From the NCBI GenBank assembly GCA_031386665.1, contig JANNCN010000152.1, forward strand, positions 1-64,000: DNA of 64,000 nucleotides, given 5' to 3'. Shown piece after piece: positions 41,549-48,366 of this stretch (position 1 is the first letter of the stretch; every line of letters starts with the position of its first letter). The notes beneath the pieces were generated by a model that made no database searches, had not been told where the DNA came from, and was given only the letters and a program-made list of their open reading frames with translations. The position numbers were made by a program, and so were the translations under genes. Origin of the DNA: JANYCG01 sp031386665. GTDB lineage: Bacteria > Pseudomonadota > Gammaproteobacteria > Burkholderiales > Burkholderiaceae_C.

Positions 41549-42089
41549 ATGGAAGCCTTCTCAAGAAACATTTCACGTCGAAGCGCCATGCGCAAAGCAG
41601 CTCGACTGTCAGTTGGTGTTGCCACTGCAACCTGCGCTGGTATCACAGTGGCGCAAACTCGCAAGACCACTGATGGCGACATGGTGTTGATTCAAATCGT
41701 TGACCTGTCTCAAGCCCACCAAGATGTGTCAAAGAGACCTGCAAACACTTGCCCAAATGGGCGTGGCACGGCACACAACTGTCATCGTGACGCAGGTCGT
41801 GCCCATGGTGAATTCCAAGCTGCCCATCGTTCGGTCCTACCGAGACACCTAGTCAAAACTTTTTGACGAACCACCCACGCCTTTGAGCATGGCTGGCTAC
41901 ATTGCCGCACGTTACGCCTTTGAAGTCCTCAACAGGATGGCCGAGGCCCCAACCCGGCAAAACGTCCTGGCGGCATTTCAACGCGCCAACAGCATCGATT
42001 TAGGTGGCTTTCGCGTGGGAGGGCAACGCCGCAGTACCAATTACGTCACCCAAAGCATGTTGACAGCGGATGGGCGTGTGGTTGGTTGA
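41549..42089 (+). pseudogene. Decayed periplasmic ABC transporter substrate-binding protein
   Basis: The N-terminal part (from the ATG at 41549) encodes a signal peptide and MVLIQIVDLSQAHQDVSKR, the start of a type-1 periplasmic (Leu/Ile/Val-like) binding protein. The frame then shifts near 41728, skipping about 200 residues, into VARHTTVIVTQVVPMVNSK, a TAG stop in SYRDT*SKLFDEP, and AGYIAARYAFEVLNRMAEAP, which is the C-terminus of the same family. So an internal deletion, a frameshift and an in-frame stop are visible. No functional copy of the transporter is in the window. Confidence 0.8.
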
Positions 42090-42172
42090 CTTTGGCAAGG
42101 GTGCGCTGCACCAATTCGGCGTAAAGTAGTTTCACAGAGTGAAGGCCTTCGCGGATACTTCACCGTTTTCAT

Positions 42173-42631
42173 TTAACAATCTGACGGGTTTGCCAGTATT
42201 CGGGCTTCGCGCGGCTTGTGCACCAAGCGCTCTGCCAACTCAAACACGAGCATGCCGAGCAGCATAGCGACCACAAAAACAACCGCCTTGGGCTGACCTG
42301 AGGCCATTGAAACCAAAGCTGGCCCTGGGCAAAAGCCAGCCAAGCCCCAACCTGCGCCAAACAGCAGACTGCCAACGACCAATCGGCGGTCGATCAGCTG
42401 AGATGTCGGCAAATGAAGCAGTCCACCAAAAAAATTGGTCGTGCGTTTTCGAGCCAAGGCAAAGGCAAAAAACCCGACGGCGATGGCCCCGCCCATCACC
42501 AGCGCCAGCGAGGGGTCCCAAGCACCGAACAAGTCCAGAAAACCCAACACCTTGCCAGGGTCGGTCATGCCAGACAACAAAAGTCCCAGGCCAAACAGCA
42601 GGCCCACCACAAATTCACTGAAGCGTTGCAT
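42173..42631 (-). CDS. YeeE/YedE-family membrane protein, half 2 (DUF6691 type)
   Basis: The 152-residue protein starts at 42631 after AAGGAG. It has four hydrophobic segments and the YeeE/YedE motif GAGWGLAGFCPGPALVSMAS, with a conserved Cys that handles sulfur in thiosulfate carriers. It follows the first half by 11 bp. Such split pairs belong to sulfide/thiosulfate response operons. Confidence 0.87.
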   Translation of the reverse strand: MQRFSEFVVGLLFGLGLLLSGMTDPGKVLGFLDLFGAWDPSLALVMGGAIAVGFFAFALARKRTTNFFGGLLHLPTSQLIDRRLVVGSLLFGAGWGLAGFCPGPALVSMASGQPKAVVFVVAMLLGMLVFELAERLVHKPREARILANPSDC

Positions 42632-42642
42632 CAGACGGCTCC

Positions 42643-43080
42643 TTAAAACAAATGACGGATGACAAAAACCACCAAAAACCCAGCGCCCATAAAGCTGAGC
42701 GTGGCAGCAAGCGACCGGGGTGACAAGCGAGACAAGCCACAAACGCCATGGCCACTGGTGCAGCCCGAACCAACCCTTGTGCCAAAGCCGACCAAGAGGC
42801 CCGCCACCACAATGACCAGGTAGCCCGCATCAATCCGCGGCGGCACTGCAAAGCCAGCAGGCGCCAAAATCGCAAACAAAAACGGCGACGCCGCTATGCC
42901 CAATAAAAACGCGATGCGCCAACCGGCATCGCCTGACTTGGGTGGCAACAAACCACCCAAAATACCGCTGATGCCCAAAATGCGTCCGTTTAGCAAGATG
43001 AAAATGGCTGAGGCAGTGCCCAGCAAAAGACCACCCGAAAGGGAGGCCCAAGGTGTGAAATTCAGCCAGTCAATCGTCAC
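42643..43080 (-). CDS. YeeE/YedE-family membrane protein, half 1
   Basis: The 145-residue protein has four hydrophobic segments and the motif VGFGTRVGSGCTSGHGVCGL, which holds the two conserved cysteines of YeeE thiosulfate uptake proteins. It lies 3 bp after the ArsR-type regulator gene and 11 bp before its partner, so the three genes are one operon. Transport of a reduced sulfur compound is the likely role. Confidence 0.88.
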   Translation of the reverse strand: MTIDWLNFTPWASLSGGLLLGTASAIFILLNGRILGISGILGGLLPPKSGDAGWRIAFLLGIAASPFLFAILAPAGFAVPPRIDAGYLVIVVAGLLVGFGTRVGSGCTSGHGVCGLSRLSPRSLAATLSFMGAGFLVVFVIRHLF

Positions 43081-43083
43081 GGT

Positions 43084-43404
43084 TTACTCCTTTGAGGTTT
43101 CACAAAATTGCTCGTACAAAACTTGGATGATTGCCAACGCGGGCGCACTGGCCAGCGCGTAGTAAATGTTCTTTCCATCACGTCGCGTAGTGACCAGCGA
43201 TTCGTCCCGTAACACCGTCAATTGCTGCGACAAAGTGGGCTGAACGATTCCCAGCAGCGCCTCCAACTCACCCACTCGCATTTCGCGCTGGGTGAGCTGG
43301 CAAAGAATCAACAACCGGTCCGGATTGGCCAAAACTTTCATGAGCGCACTTGCCTTGGTGGCGGCGGCTTGCATGGAAGTCAGATCAATGGCAGCAGGGG
43401 TCAT
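43084..43404 (-). CDS. ArsR-family repressor of the SqrR/BigR (sulfide-sensing) type
   Basis: The 106-residue winged-helix protein has ALMKVLANPDRLLILCQLTQ, GELEALLGIVQPTLSQQLTV and LVTTRRDGKNIYYALAS. Cys35 and Cys101 sit where SqrR/BigR regulators carry the two cysteines that form a tetrasulfide or disulfide bridge, and the metal-binding Cys-Val-Cys of ArsR is absent. The operon with YeeE/YedE genes supports a persulfide or sulfide sensor. A very AT-rich stretch upstream (43405-43490) should hold its promoter and operator. Confidence 0.85.
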   Translation of the reverse strand: MTPAAIDLTSMQAAATKASALMKVLANPDRLLILCQLTQREMRVGELEALLGIVQPTLSQQLTVLRDESLVTTRRDGKNIYYALASAPALAIIQVLYEQFCETSKE

Positions 43405-43506
43405 GGCTAGCTTTTTGATTGAACAATGTGCTTCAGTATGAAATCATTATACTAATTAATAAATTGTTTATGAATATACTATAAATTGCTTATGCATAGA
43501 AAAAAG
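43405..43506 (-). promoter_or_regulatory. AT-rich promoter region of the arsR-yeeE operon
   Basis: This stretch is far more AT-rich than its neighbours and repeats TATACT (ATTATACTAATTAATAAAT and ATGAATATACTATAAATT). It sits directly upstream of the SqrR-type gene, so promoter and operator lie here by position. I cannot assign exact -35, -10 or operator bases. Confidence 0.4.
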
Positions 43507-43705
43507 CAACAATCCCCGCGATGAATCGGTTGACCCGATACAGGTGAGTTGCCGTTGTGGTCGCCCTGGTTCAGGCTGACCAGTTCGAGCAGCAGCGTGC
43601 AGGCCTGAGGACCGAATACGGTAAACGTCGGCCTTTAAACACGCTGCGCAGGATTCCTATCAACGGCCCTGAGTAATTGTTGCCCTTGAATTTAGCGCTG
43701 CCCAT
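43507..43705 (-). pseudogene. Possible remnant of a helix-turn-helix gene of mobile elements
   Basis: From the ATG at 43705 on the minus strand one reads FKGRRLPYSV and, after a +1 shift, FGPQACTLLLELVSLNQGDH and NGNSPVSGQPIHRG. The pattern of (F/P)-Y-S-V, a leucine-rich helix and a GxxNGN motif resembles a small winged-helix protein common in integrated elements. The evidence is weak and the frame is broken, so this is only a suggestion. Confidence 0.3.
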
Positions 43706-43759
43706 GCTTGTGCATCATGGGCCACTCGCATTTCAACGCCTCAAAACACCACCACCACC

Positions 43760-44407
43760 CTATTGTGTGACTGCCGACAGCGTCATTAAACGTTGTTTGG
43801 CGCGCTGATAGCCCACGTGGTGATCATTGGCGCCATGCATCGCCTTGGTGGCCACGCTTTGGCAGACGATCAACATGGCCTGTTGGGGTAGCGACGCGCT
43901 AGCGCGTTGGCCGGTCTCCACGCTCGCAGCCTTGTTCACCAGCTTGTTGAAGTTCATGTGCACGAATTTTTCGTGGCTTGAACCAATCGCCAATTGGTGC
44001 ACGGTGTCATGAAGCTGGTGGTACGTGGGTAGGTACTCCACTTTTCGCAGGTTGAGCACCTGCCGGGCTACGCCGAACAATTGGATCAGCTGATTCTTCA
44101 AATGACATGCCCGACAGTTGTTGCCGTAATAGGTCAGCAGCAAAAAGCTTTGATCTTCATTGAGCATGACAAACTTCGCGGACTGGCTCGTTTGAGTGTC
44201 GAGCGAAGCTTCGGTTTTAAATCGAACCTTTCCGAATACTTCAAAGTCCGTGATGTGACTTTTGACGTTTTCGATAAGGCTTAGATGCTGACTGTTCAAA
44301 TGCTGCGCCAGCAGACGCGAATCAACGCGGGCTTCGTCTTTGGTGGTGGTTAGCGCCAGGTCAACAGGTGCTGACTTAACCTGGTCGATTGTGCGCGCTG
44401 CAGTCAT
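43760..44407 (-). CDS. Phage Rha-family regulatory protein
   Basis: The 215-residue protein has an N-terminal Rha domain (VDSRLLAQHLNSQHLSLIEN, DFEVFGKVRFKTEASLDTQT, KFVMLNEDQSFLLLTY) as found in temperate phage regulators. The second half (YLPTYHQLHDTVHQLAIGSS, HEKFVHMNFNKLVNKAAS, ATKAMHGANDHHVGYQRAKQ) resembles a C-terminal domain of such antirepressor-like proteins. It overlaps the small upstream gene by 4 bp. No other phage gene is near, so this is a phage or island leftover. Confidence 0.8.
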   Translation of the reverse strand: MTAARTIDQVKSAPVDLALTTTKDEARVDSRLLAQHLNSQHLSLIENVKSHITDFEVFGKVRFKTEASLDTQTSQSAKFVMLNEDQSFLLLTYYGNNCRACHLKNQLIQLFGVARQVLNLRKVEYLPTYHQLHDTVHQLAIGSSHEKFVHMNFNKLVNKAASVETGQRASASLPQQAMLIVCQSVATKAMHGANDHHVGYQRAKQRLMTLSAVTQ

Positions 44408-44607
44408 ACTGCACCACCAATCTGTGCCAGTTGGCGCTCAGAATTTACACCAGCCCACCGCCCCGAAAGGCCAATGGGAAGGCGCTTTAGAGCTTTCGGC
44501 AAGCTCCATAGAGCGAGGCGATCATCCACCTTTTGAGGGATCGGCATGATGCCGCTGAATTCGGCTGTGCTCGGCTGGTTTACCTGCGAAGTTTTCAAGG
44601 TTTGCAT
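44404..44607 (-). CDS. Small hypothetical protein coupled to the Rha-family gene
   Basis: The start is the second ATG at 44607 (MQTLKTSQVNQPSTAEFSG), and an ATG at 44619 is possible. The 67-residue product ends 4 bp inside the Rha-family gene, a translational coupling typical of real genes. It contains KVDDRLALWSLPKALKRLPI and has no recognised domain. It may be a small regulator of the phage-derived unit. Confidence 0.45.
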   Translation of the reverse strand: MQTLKTSQVNQPSTAEFSGIMPIPQKVDDRLALWSLPKALKRLPIGLSGRWAGVNSERQLAQIGGAV

Positions 44608-44673
44608 AATTGCTTTCAAAACACAAGTTAAAAAAGCTCATAGCAATGGACTATAGAATAACAAAACAACATA

Positions 44674-44697
44674 GTCATTCACGTTTGCACGAATGAC
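44674..44697. promoter_or_regulatory. Inverted repeat upstream of the Rha-family unit
   Basis: GTCATTC (44674-44680) and GAATGAC (44691-44697) form an exact 7-bp inverted repeat with 10 bp between, about 67 bp upstream of the small gene's start. The size fits an operator for a dimeric repressor. No binding protein is assigned. Confidence 0.5.
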
Positions 44698-45009
44698 TCA
44701 TCATTGTGATAATGCTCGGTTAAAGGGGACTCAATCTCTTCATGGCCTAACAGCCCTCGAAACCCATTTTTGCCTGCCAGGGCTTGATGGGTTTCTTGCT
44801 TTGAGCACATTGCTTTGCCAAAGCCTTTTGGCATTGGTTAAAACAACATGGGCGAGTTTACAGCACAGTTTTTCGCGCTTTCTTTCACTACTTCATTGTG
44901 GGTTTCTTAGCGAAAGATTTGGATTGCCAGTGCCAGTGCCACAGCGAGGATTCCAGAGTTTTCACGATTGATGTGCAGCCCTTTGCTTGCCTTGTGGCGC
45001 AAAGCAATG
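44698..45009. other. Region without a recognised gene
   Basis: This stretch, with the inverted repeat before it, is about 400 bp without a supported gene. A 92-codon plus-strand frame (44693-44971) is leucine- and cysteine-rich, shows no ribosome binding site and no known domain, and is judged not to be a gene. No terminator is clear. Confidence 0.5.
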
Positions 45010-45312
45010 TCAAACCATAGCAGCCGCAGGCACCCCCATCCGCTTGATGCGCTTGCGTTCCTTCGCAGTCTGCTTCGCCGCCCACAAATCGCGCTGGGTT
45101 TGCATGGCCAGCCAGAAACCGGGGGTGTTGCCCAAGGCCTCGGACAGACGCAAATCCATATCTGCCGACACGGCGGCATGGCTGTGCAAAACACGTGACA
45201 ACATCACGCGGCTGATGCCCAAATGCGCCGCAAACGCGGTCACGCTGACGCTCAAATCTTCCAGCCAACCCATCAGCATTTCGCCGGGGTGTGCGGGGTT
45301 GTGCATGTTCAT
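45010..45312 (-). CDS. higA: HigA-type addiction module antitoxin
   Basis: The start has AGGAGG upstream. The 100-residue protein has NPAHPGEMLMGWLEDLSVSV at its N-terminus and a helix-turn-helix (AFAAHLGISRVMLSRVLHSH), followed by LSEALGNTPGFWLAMQTQRD, all typical of HigA. HigA antitoxins neutralise the HigB RNase and repress their own promoter. The cognate higB upstream is truncated, so this antitoxin may stand alone. Confidence 0.93.
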   Translation of the reverse strand: MNMHNPAHPGEMLMGWLEDLSVSVTAFAAHLGISRVMLSRVLHSHAAVSADMDLRLSEALGNTPGFWLAMQTQRDLWAAKQTAKERKRIKRMGVPAAAMV

Positions 45313-45333
45313 AAAATCCTCCTGATAGTCATT

Positions 45334-45468
45334 TCAGTGGTAATCCAAGTAGTCCAATAGCTCCACGACATAACCATCAAACCGGAAAGTCAGTCGCCAG
45401 TTGACCTGCACGGTCACCGCGTAAAACCCGACGCGGTCGCCAGCCAAACCATGAAACCGCCACGATGG
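45334..45468 (-). pseudogene. higB: Truncated HigB toxin
   Basis: Only the C-terminal 44 residues survive in frame: PSWRFHGLAGDRVGFYAVTV, QVNWRLTFRF and DGYVVELLDYLDYH, the end of the RelE/HigB fold. A full HigB is about 92 residues and would need some 276 bp, but just 198 bp separate this stop from the AbiEii gene and the N-terminal part is not found. The stop lies 21 bp before the HigA start, which is the standard higB-higA order. Confidence 0.8.
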
Positions 45469-45531
45469 GCGGACAAGGGCTTGCGGCCTGGTTAGAGTCG
45501 GCCGAACATGTTGCGTTTTGTCGGCATATCC

Positions 45532-46377
45532 TTAAATCACTCCGACAGATTGAAACTTACCTCGCAATTTGTTCACCACATCAGCCAGCACAATTGGATC
45601 TAGCTGGTTCTTCTTCAGAAATGCCTTCCACTGAGTTTGCTTGGTTACATCTCCTGCAAAGGCGTCTGTAAACCCGACAGGCACTGTGGCCGGCATGGGC
45701 ATTTTGCGGCGCTCTAACGTTGCTTCAATGGCGCGGCGCACTTCGGATGGGTCAAGCGCGGTGTCATCCAGTAGCACCCACAAATCGAAGTAATCCTTCA
45801 TTCGTGTGTTGGCCAGCCCCAGTAGGCACACGGCATGGAATTTCTCGGCGACGACCGTGTATTTCGGATACGCCCGCAGCTGCGGTGCCGGAAAATCGTC
45901 CAGCAGTACCGGGTAGATGATCGCCTGTGGTGCGGGAGTCACCGCGTCGCCAAACCCGATGTCAACTTGCAGAACAATCCGCGCACCATCCAGTTTTGCC
46001 TGAATGTCGATCCGCACACCACCATAGCCAGCCTCTCGGCGGATGACCGACCCTTTGATTGAGCCGGGATCAAACTCCACGCCGTCTTCGGCAGGAATCT
46101 GACAAATTTGGCGGAAAGTCTCCACCGCCGTGTCGACATCATCTGGGCCAAAGCCCAAAAGATCAGCATCACGGGTGGGTCGGTGTGCAACGTCATACCA
46201 AAGTGTGAATAGCAGCGCCCCCTTGAGCAGGAAGTTCGAGGCGTGCTCGGAAACGGACAGTCGATACAGCAGACGCTCCAGACCGAAATGCGTCAGCGTC
46301 AAATTGAAGTCTTGCTTGGTCGCGTCGGCGTGTCGCTTCAAGCGTGCCCGCACCGATGCCGCCAGATTTCGACTCAT
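45532..46377 (-). CDS. AbiEii-family nucleotidyltransferase toxin
   Basis: The 281-residue protein has the nucleotidyltransferase core FLLKGALLFTLWYDVAHRPT and RDADLLGFGPDDVDTAVETF (a KGA(L/T)xL...R.T.D.D pattern), then GVRIDIQAKLDGARIVLQVD and the C-terminal TVVAEKFHAVCLLGLANTRM, KDYFDLWVLL. AbiEii toxins block growth or phage infection by nucleotide transfer. The start overlaps the AbiEi stop by 4 bp. Confidence 0.92.
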   Translation of the reverse strand: MSRNLAASVRARLKRHADATKQDFNLTLTHFGLERLLYRLSVSEHASNFLLKGALLFTLWYDVAHRPTRDADLLGFGPDDVDTAVETFRQICQIPAEDGVEFDPGSIKGSVIRREAGYGGVRIDIQAKLDGARIVLQVDIGFGDAVTPAPQAIIYPVLLDDFPAPQLRAYPKYTVVAEKFHAVCLLGLANTRMKDYFDLWVLLDDTALDPSEVRRAIEATLERRKMPMPATVPVGFTDAFAGDVTKQTQWKAFLKKNQLDPIVLADVVNKLRGKFQSVGVI

Positions 46378-46991
46378 GTTGTCACGCTTTCCAAATAAGG
46401 GCGCATGACATTGGCCACGCGGTCAACCGTCGCGAAATTCCAGATCTCGTCCATCGTGAATTTTCGTTGTGACCAGCCATCGCGCAGGGCTTCCAGTGCA
46501 ACGTCCAGCCCAATCTTGTTGCGATATTTGAAGCAGTCGGCCACGGTCTTGGCGGCGTTAAATACTGGCACGCTCACGCCGTCGACCGACAAATGTTCAA
46601 TGCCCTCAGTGAACGCCACCCCGGACATACGCACTGGCCGAATTTTTGGCTGGTCAAGCCGTGGAACGGGTGCGCGATGCGCAATAGCAAGCCAGACTTC
46701 AAAGGGTGCCTGGGTCCCGATGCTATGTACGCGCAGTGCCGAAAGCAGGCAAACCACGCCCTGCGGTACACGCAGCGCCACTTCCGCCAATGACCGATGC
46801 TCGCTCATGGCTTGGCCTGGCAGGGCATAAACCCCGCGAGCAACTCTTTCGAGCTTTCCTGCGGCGACGAGTCGGCTGAGCACAATGGTTGGAAGTTCCT
46901 GCTGCGCTAGATCCCGAGCGCGCAGTAGCGGTCTAGCCTTGGCAAGTTCCAGGACAGCCTGCTTATGTGTTGATTGGGAACGAAGGTTCAT
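46374..46991 (-). CDS. AbiEi-family antitoxin
   Basis: The ATG at 46991 gives a 205-residue protein with an N-terminal winged helix (AVLELAKARPLLRARDLAQQ, ELPTIVLSRLVAAGKLERVA, RGVYALPG) and the C-terminal domain of type IV antitoxins (SVPVFNAAKTVADCFKYRNK, IGLDVALEAL). AbiEi binds its promoter and prevents the AbiEii effect. The pair is translationally coupled. An inverted repeat sits at the start codon. Confidence 0.9.
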   Translation of the reverse strand: MNLRSQSTHKQAVLELAKARPLLRARDLAQQELPTIVLSRLVAAGKLERVARGVYALPGQAMSEHRSLAEVALRVPQGVVCLLSALRVHSIGTQAPFEVWLAIAHRAPVPRLDQPKIRPVRMSGVAFTEGIEHLSVDGVSVPVFNAAKTVADCFKYRNKIGLDVALEALRDGWSQRKFTMDEIWNFATVDRVANVMRPYLESVTT

Positions 46992-46993
46992 GA

Positions 46994-47008
46994 TGCAAGT
47001 ATGTTGCA
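46994..47008. promoter_or_regulatory. Putative AbiEi operator
   Basis: TGCAA (46994-46998) and TTGCA (47004-47008) form an inverted repeat with a 5-bp spacer directly upstream of the antitoxin start. AbiEi proteins of known systems bind inverted repeats in their own promoter, which makes this a natural candidate; 5 bp arms alone are weak evidence. Confidence 0.45.
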
Positions 47009-47104
47009 ATATATAGGCATTTGTCAATTAATTAAACACAATAGCAACAAACAAACCCACTCAAGCACCGCTTTCCCTCGACTGCGGCCTTGTGTAACGC
47101 CACG

Positions 47105-47425
47105 CTATTTCCAGCGCCACTTGGCCAGCAACCGCGCCTGAAGAGCCTTCCGCGCGGGCAGCAGTTTTGCGCGCCGGGTGGCGATGCGCTCGGAAATCTC
47201 GCGTTGGCGACTCGGGTCAAACCACGCCTTGCCGTCCTTGGCCATATCCCAGGTGCTTGATACGGCATTTCGATGGACCGTCACATGATCGGCATCAACC
47301 CCAACCGTTGCGAGCCGTTCGCGCTCACTTGCACGCCAGCGCTTGTGCCACAGGCGCTTGTCGTCGGCTTCCGAGCGTGCGGTTGTGTGACCAAAAATCG
47401 GTGTCTTGCGAAGACTGCGGCTCAT
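47105..47425 (-). CDS. Small basic conserved hypothetical protein
   Basis: The 106-residue protein begins SRSLRKTPIFGHTTARSEAD and contains DKRLWHKRWRASERERLATV and TWDMAKDGKAWFD. Arg and Lys are very abundant, especially in the last 35 residues (RIATRRAKLLPARKALQARL), as in nucleic-acid-binding proteins. Small proteins with this opening recur in accessory regions of Proteobacteria, as far as I can recall. The function is unknown. Confidence 0.7.
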   Translation of the reverse strand: MSRSLRKTPIFGHTTARSEADDKRLWHKRWRASERERLATVGVDADHVTVHRNAVSSTWDMAKDGKAWFDPSRQREISERIATRRAKLLPARKALQARLLAKWRWK

Positions 47426-47581
47426 TGCTCATCCTTGGATTCGTGAATCATTTCGGTCATTCTGCACAAACTGCCCTATTGAGCCATCGCCCGTCAAGAC
47501 AGACAACTTGCGCTGGCTGTCAATGCACCTTATCGCACTAAACTGCACTCTAAATCACCATAAGCCTATGATTTAGCAAAG

Positions 47582-47617
47582 AAAAAGGCCGTTTGCTGGA
47601 TGTCAGCAAACGGCCTT
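47582..47617 (-). terminator. Terminator of ssrA
   Basis: On the minus strand AAGGCCGTTTGCTG pairs with CAGCAAACGGCCTT around a 5-nt loop and runs into TTTTT. It lies about a dozen bases past the tmRNA 3' end. Confidence 0.93.
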
Positions 47618-47628
47618 GGACGGTGTGT

Positions 47629-48017
47629 TGGTGGAGCTGGCGGGATTTGAACCCGCGTCCGCAAACCTTCTTCGAACAGTTCTACATGTGTAGCCGTCTG
47701 ATTTGGATCTCGCTTTTCACATCGCGCAGTGGCACGCTATGCAAATCGCCAGCAACCTATTGTCTTGACCCACCCTAAGTTACCCAAGGCAGGTCCAGCC
47801 GAATGAGATTACCCCACAGCCTGGACGGTTTGACCTTGCGGTCTTGCCACCCTTGCCCAGCCTATCGGCTTGCTGTTGTGAGGCTCACGTGCAATTAAGC
47901 AGCGAGTGCGAAACGTTCGTCGTTTGCAGTTAGTTTTTTTGAATCTGTTTTACGAGCGCATTCAGCTCGACATGCCCTGCTGCGCGTCTGAATCCACGTC
48001 GAAACCAGTGCAGCCCC
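47629..48017 (-). ncRNA. ssrA: Transfer-messenger RNA (tmRNA)
   Basis: On the minus strand the RNA starts GGGGCTGCACTGGTTTCGAC and ends with the tRNA-like TTCAAATCCCGCCAGCTCCA plus CCA, giving about 389 nt. The tag reading frame GCAAACGACGAACGTTTC and GCACTCGCTGCTTAA encodes ANDERFALAA, the betaproteobacterial tag. tmRNA frees stalled ribosomes and marks the peptide for degradation. The CCA end is encoded, and the 3' end is a frequent integration target for islands, matching the accessory genes that begin right after it. Confidence 0.97.
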
Positions 48018-48249
48018 CTTGGCATTTCCATAAATCCAATGTTCGAGCGCATCGCGTTGTTGTAAATCCTCGACATACGGACGTATGTCTGCGGTTTACG
48101 CCTAGCGCTGCATCCCGGAAATTGAATTTCTGAAAACGCCAAGCCTGTATTTTAGGCGCAATGGGGGGAATTCAAGGCTGGGGGTAGGCGAATGAGCAGA
48201 TTGACAGGGCAAATGACCTGAGGTTGGCCTAAAAATGGGTTGAAAAGCG

Positions 48250-48366
48250 AAAAAAGAACCTGCAGGTTCTTTTTTCTTTAAAACACTCAAAAACACCAAA
48301 ATACGAACAAAATAGGGCTCTAGCTCTCGAATAATATCAATAGTTCGCTATTATAAATATAGCAAC
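48250..48366 (-). repeat. Modular intergenic repeat, copy E
   Basis: In minus orientation the head TTGCTATATTTATAATAGCG and AACTATTGATATTATTCGAG lead to GAGCTAGAGCCCTATTTTG, then a linker and the same 26-bp CTGCAG-centred palindrome (48250-48275) as copies B and C. The last codons and the stop of gph (ending LLLYL) lie in the head. The palindrome with A6/T6 flanks is a good terminator for gph. Confidence 0.87.

Noticed and set aside
44693..44971. 92-codon leucine-rich plus-strand frame next to the Rha unit
   Set aside because: It lacks a ribosome binding site and a known domain, and the Cys/Leu-rich composition fits chance reading of non-coding DNA.
48018..48249. Second structured RNA beyond the tmRNA 5' end
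   Set aside because: The sequence shows no conserved RNA signature; it appears to be the promoter region of ssrA and a spacer before repeat copy E.
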